A stretch of DNA of 52,376 bases from Anaerolineae bacterium (GTDB lineage Bacteria; Chloroflexota; Anaerolineae; UBA4142; SHND01): assembly GCA_021463195.1 (NCBI GenBank), contig JAJTXZ010000030.1, positions 1 to 52,376 on the forward strand, written 5' to 3'. The notes beneath the pieces are model-generated. The model searched no databases. It was given only the letters and a program-made list of their open reading frames with translations, and was not told the DNA's origin. Positions 50,842-52,376 of the stretch are shown piece by piece. Numbering within the stretch: position 1 is the stretch's first letter; each line of letters starts with the position of its first letter. Both the position numbers and the translations under genes were made by a program.

Positions 50842-52266
50842 ATGACCTACACGATTAAATTTGGCACGGACGGCTGGCGCGGCGTCATCGCCGAAGATTA
50901 CACGTTTGATAATGTGCGACGCGCGGCGCAAGGCGTAGCGACCTATTTCGCGCGGAATCATCAGGCGCGCGAACGCGGCATGGTTATTGGTTACGACCAT
51001 CGTTTCGCGTCGGAAAATTTCGCGGCGGCGGCGGCGCAGGTTTTGGCGGCGAATGCTATTCCCGTGCTGTTGACCGAAATCGGCACGCCGACGCCGGTCA
51101 TTTCATACGCGGCAATCGCAAACAAAACGGCGGGCGCCATCAATATCACCGCGTCACACAATCCCGGCACCGACAACGGTTTCAAAGTGCGAAATGAATT
51201 TGGCGGCGCGGTGCCGCCCGATGTCTTGAAAGAAATCGAAGCGTTAATCCCCGCGACATCGGACGTACAACGCGCGCCGCTGCGCGATGCGCTCGCCGCA
51301 GGTTCGATTAAAAAATTCGACGCCAGCGCGGCGTATCTCGAACATTTGCCCGACATGATTGACGTCGCGCCCTTGAAAAACGCGGATTTGCGCATCGTGC
51401 ATGACCCGATGTGGGGCGTCGGCAGCGGCTGGCTGAAACGCATTTTGGACGGCGACAAAACGACGGTTACGGAAATTCACAGCGGGCGCAATCCGATTTT
51501 TCCCGACATGCAACGCCCCGAACCGATTCCGCCAAATACCGCGCGGTTGCAAGAAACGATTCCGGCGGCTCGCGCGCACGCGGGTTTTCTCACCGACGGC
51601 GATGCCGACCGCGTGGGTTTTGTCGCGGAAAACGGACGCTTTATCAATCAACTCGAAGTGTACGCGCTGCTCGCGTATTATCTTTTGGAAATTCGCGGCT
51701 GGCGCGGACCCATTGTCAAGACGATTTCGACGACTTCGATGTTGAACAAACTCGGCAAAATTTATAACGTGCCGGTATATGAAACGGGCGTCGGTTTCAA
51801 ATTCATCGCGCCGAAAATGTTGGAAACGAACGCGATGATTGGCGGCGAAGAATCGGGCGGTTTTGCCGTGCGCGGACACATGCCCGAACGCGACGGAATT
51901 TTAATGTCGCTCTTTTTGCTCGACTTGATGGTAAAACTCGATAAAACGCCGACGCAGTTGCTCGACCATTTATTCAGCATCGTCGGCGCGCATTATTACG
52001 ATCGCATTGACACGCCCTTTCCGCCCGAACGCAACGCGGCGGTGCGCGCGCACATCGCGGCGCAAAAACCAACTGACATCGCCGGTATTCCCGTCGTCAA
52101 CATTAACACGCTCGACGGTTTTCGCTACGAGATGAATGATGGCGGCTGGCTGCTCATTCGCTTTTCAGGCACCGAGCCGTTGATTCGCGTATACACCGAA
52201 ACGACGCACGGCGACAAGGTGCAGGAAATTTTGCAGGCGGGGTTAAAGTTGGCGGGGTTAAAGTAG
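50842..52266 (+). CDS. Phosphomannomutase/phosphoglucomutase
   Basis: 474 residues, alpha-D-phosphohexomutase family. FGTDGWRGVIAEDYTFDNV opens domain 1; the phosphoserine is in NITASHNPGTDNGFKV; the metal loop is FLTDGDADRVGFVAENG; the sugar loop GGEESGGFAVRGHMPERDGI; and the phosphate loop RFSGTEPLIRVYTE. It interconverts hexose-6- and hexose-1-phosphates; beside gmd, mannose-1-phosphate for GDP-mannose is the likely product. The guanylyltransferase is not in the window. Start 50842 is clear from the family, though the ribosome site is weak. Confidence 0.92.
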   Translation: MTYTIKFGTDGWRGVIAEDYTFDNVRRAAQGVATYFARNHQARERGMVIGYDHRFASENFAAAAAQVLAANAIPVLLTEIGTPTPVISYAAIANKTAGAINITASHNPGTDNGFKVRNEFGGAVPPDVLKEIEALIPATSDVQRAPLRDALAAGSIKKFDASAAYLEHLPDMIDVAPLKNADLRIVHDPMWGVGSGWLKRILDGDKTTVTEIHSGRNPIFPDMQRPEPIPPNTARLQETIPAARAHAGFLTDGDADRVGFVAENGRFINQLEVYALLAYYLLEIRGWRGPIVKTISTTSMLNKLGKIYNVPVYETGVGFKFIAPKMLETNAMIGGEESGGFAVRGHMPERDGILMSLFLLDLMVKLDKTPTQLLDHLFSIVGAHYYDRIDTPFPPERNAAVRAHIAAQKPTDIAGIPVVNINTLDGFRYEMNDGGWLLIRFSGTEPLIRVYTETTHGDKVQEILQAGLKLAGLK

Positions 52267-52280
52267 CCAGTAATAGCTAG

Positions 52281-52376
52281 TAGGGCTGGCACAAAGTCGC
52301 GCAAACTGTCATTTCGAGCGGAGGCGAGAAATCTCGACCTTGCGCGTCAAACGAGATTTCTCATTGCATTCGAAAT
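52281..52376. repeat. Terminal inverted repeat, right copy
   Basis: Exact reverse complement of 3-98. Contains GAGCGGAGGCGAGAAATCTC and the facing GAGATTTCTC. The sequence stops two bases short of the full palindrome. Confidence 0.9.

Overview
The window looks like one complete contig from a bacterium that is probably a member of the Chloroflexota (Anaerolineae-like). This is inferred from several things seen together: extracellular proteins with Pro/Thr-rich 'TPTPT' linkers, a family of large PTPS-related membrane proteins, a RecQ helicase fused to a phosphoribosyltransferase, a response regulator fused to a thioredoxin-reductase-like domain, and many degenerate palindromic intergenic repeats. 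No rRNA, tRNA, CRISPR array, prophage or transposase gene was seen. A perfect 96-bp inverted repeat lies at the two ends (3-98 and 52281-52376), so the contig probably breaks at a multicopy repeat.

Layout. 358-5219: an MFS transporter, a lipoprotein, and a large exported beta-propeller/cytochrome-c-like protein. 5543-11652 (+): an iron(III)-type ABC importer (binding lipoprotein, fused two-domain permease, ATPase), a small membrane protein and endonuclease III. 11702-15953 (-): an operon for fatty-acyl-CoA metabolism (TetR regulator, cysteine-less redoxin, acyl-CoA ligase, acyl-CoA dehydrogenase) with a clear promoter and operator. 16363-19157 (+): rpsF-ssb-rpsR, then a membrane-anchored PpiC-type isomerase. 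19288-35089 (-): a long run with two methyltransferases, a CoA-binding protein, a cNMP-binding histidine kinase and its probable partner (a response regulator/reductase fusion), dprA, the RecQ fusion, a homocysteine methyltransferase/MTHFR fusion, a LysM protein and an OmpR-type regulator. Three toxin-antitoxin modules sit in this run (BrnT-like, HicAB, TumE-like). In two of them the toxin gene is broken by a single change while the antitoxin is intact. 35201-40571 (-): three membrane proteins of one family with a probable leaderless promoter. 41046-46932 (+): the SAM cycle and methylthioadenosine salvage (mtnA behind a SAM-I riboswitch, adenosine kinase, ahcY, metK), interrupted by a two-gene insertion ending in a DUF3800 protein. 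47090-52266 (+): murA and GDP-deoxyhexose synthesis genes (reductase, GDP-mannose dehydratase, phosphohexomutase).

How the genes work together. MetK makes SAM, AhcY splits S-adenosylhomocysteine, the adenosine kinase removes adenosine, MtnA salvages methylthioadenosine, and the MetF-type fusion at 31303-33192 remethylates homocysteine. SAM level is read by the riboswitch in front of mtnA. The sugar genes plus murA point to cell-envelope synthesis.

Most unusual signals. (1) A SAM-I riboswitch whose P3 hairpin carries about 90 nt of a genomic 'phrase' repeat; the same kinds of repeat also lie in frame inside three proteins. (2) Two tandem 118-bp-period hairpin elements directly in front of the adenosine kinase gene that match no RNA family I recognise. 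(3) The cluster of decayed toxin genes, one beside a duplicated fragment of a methyltransferase gene.
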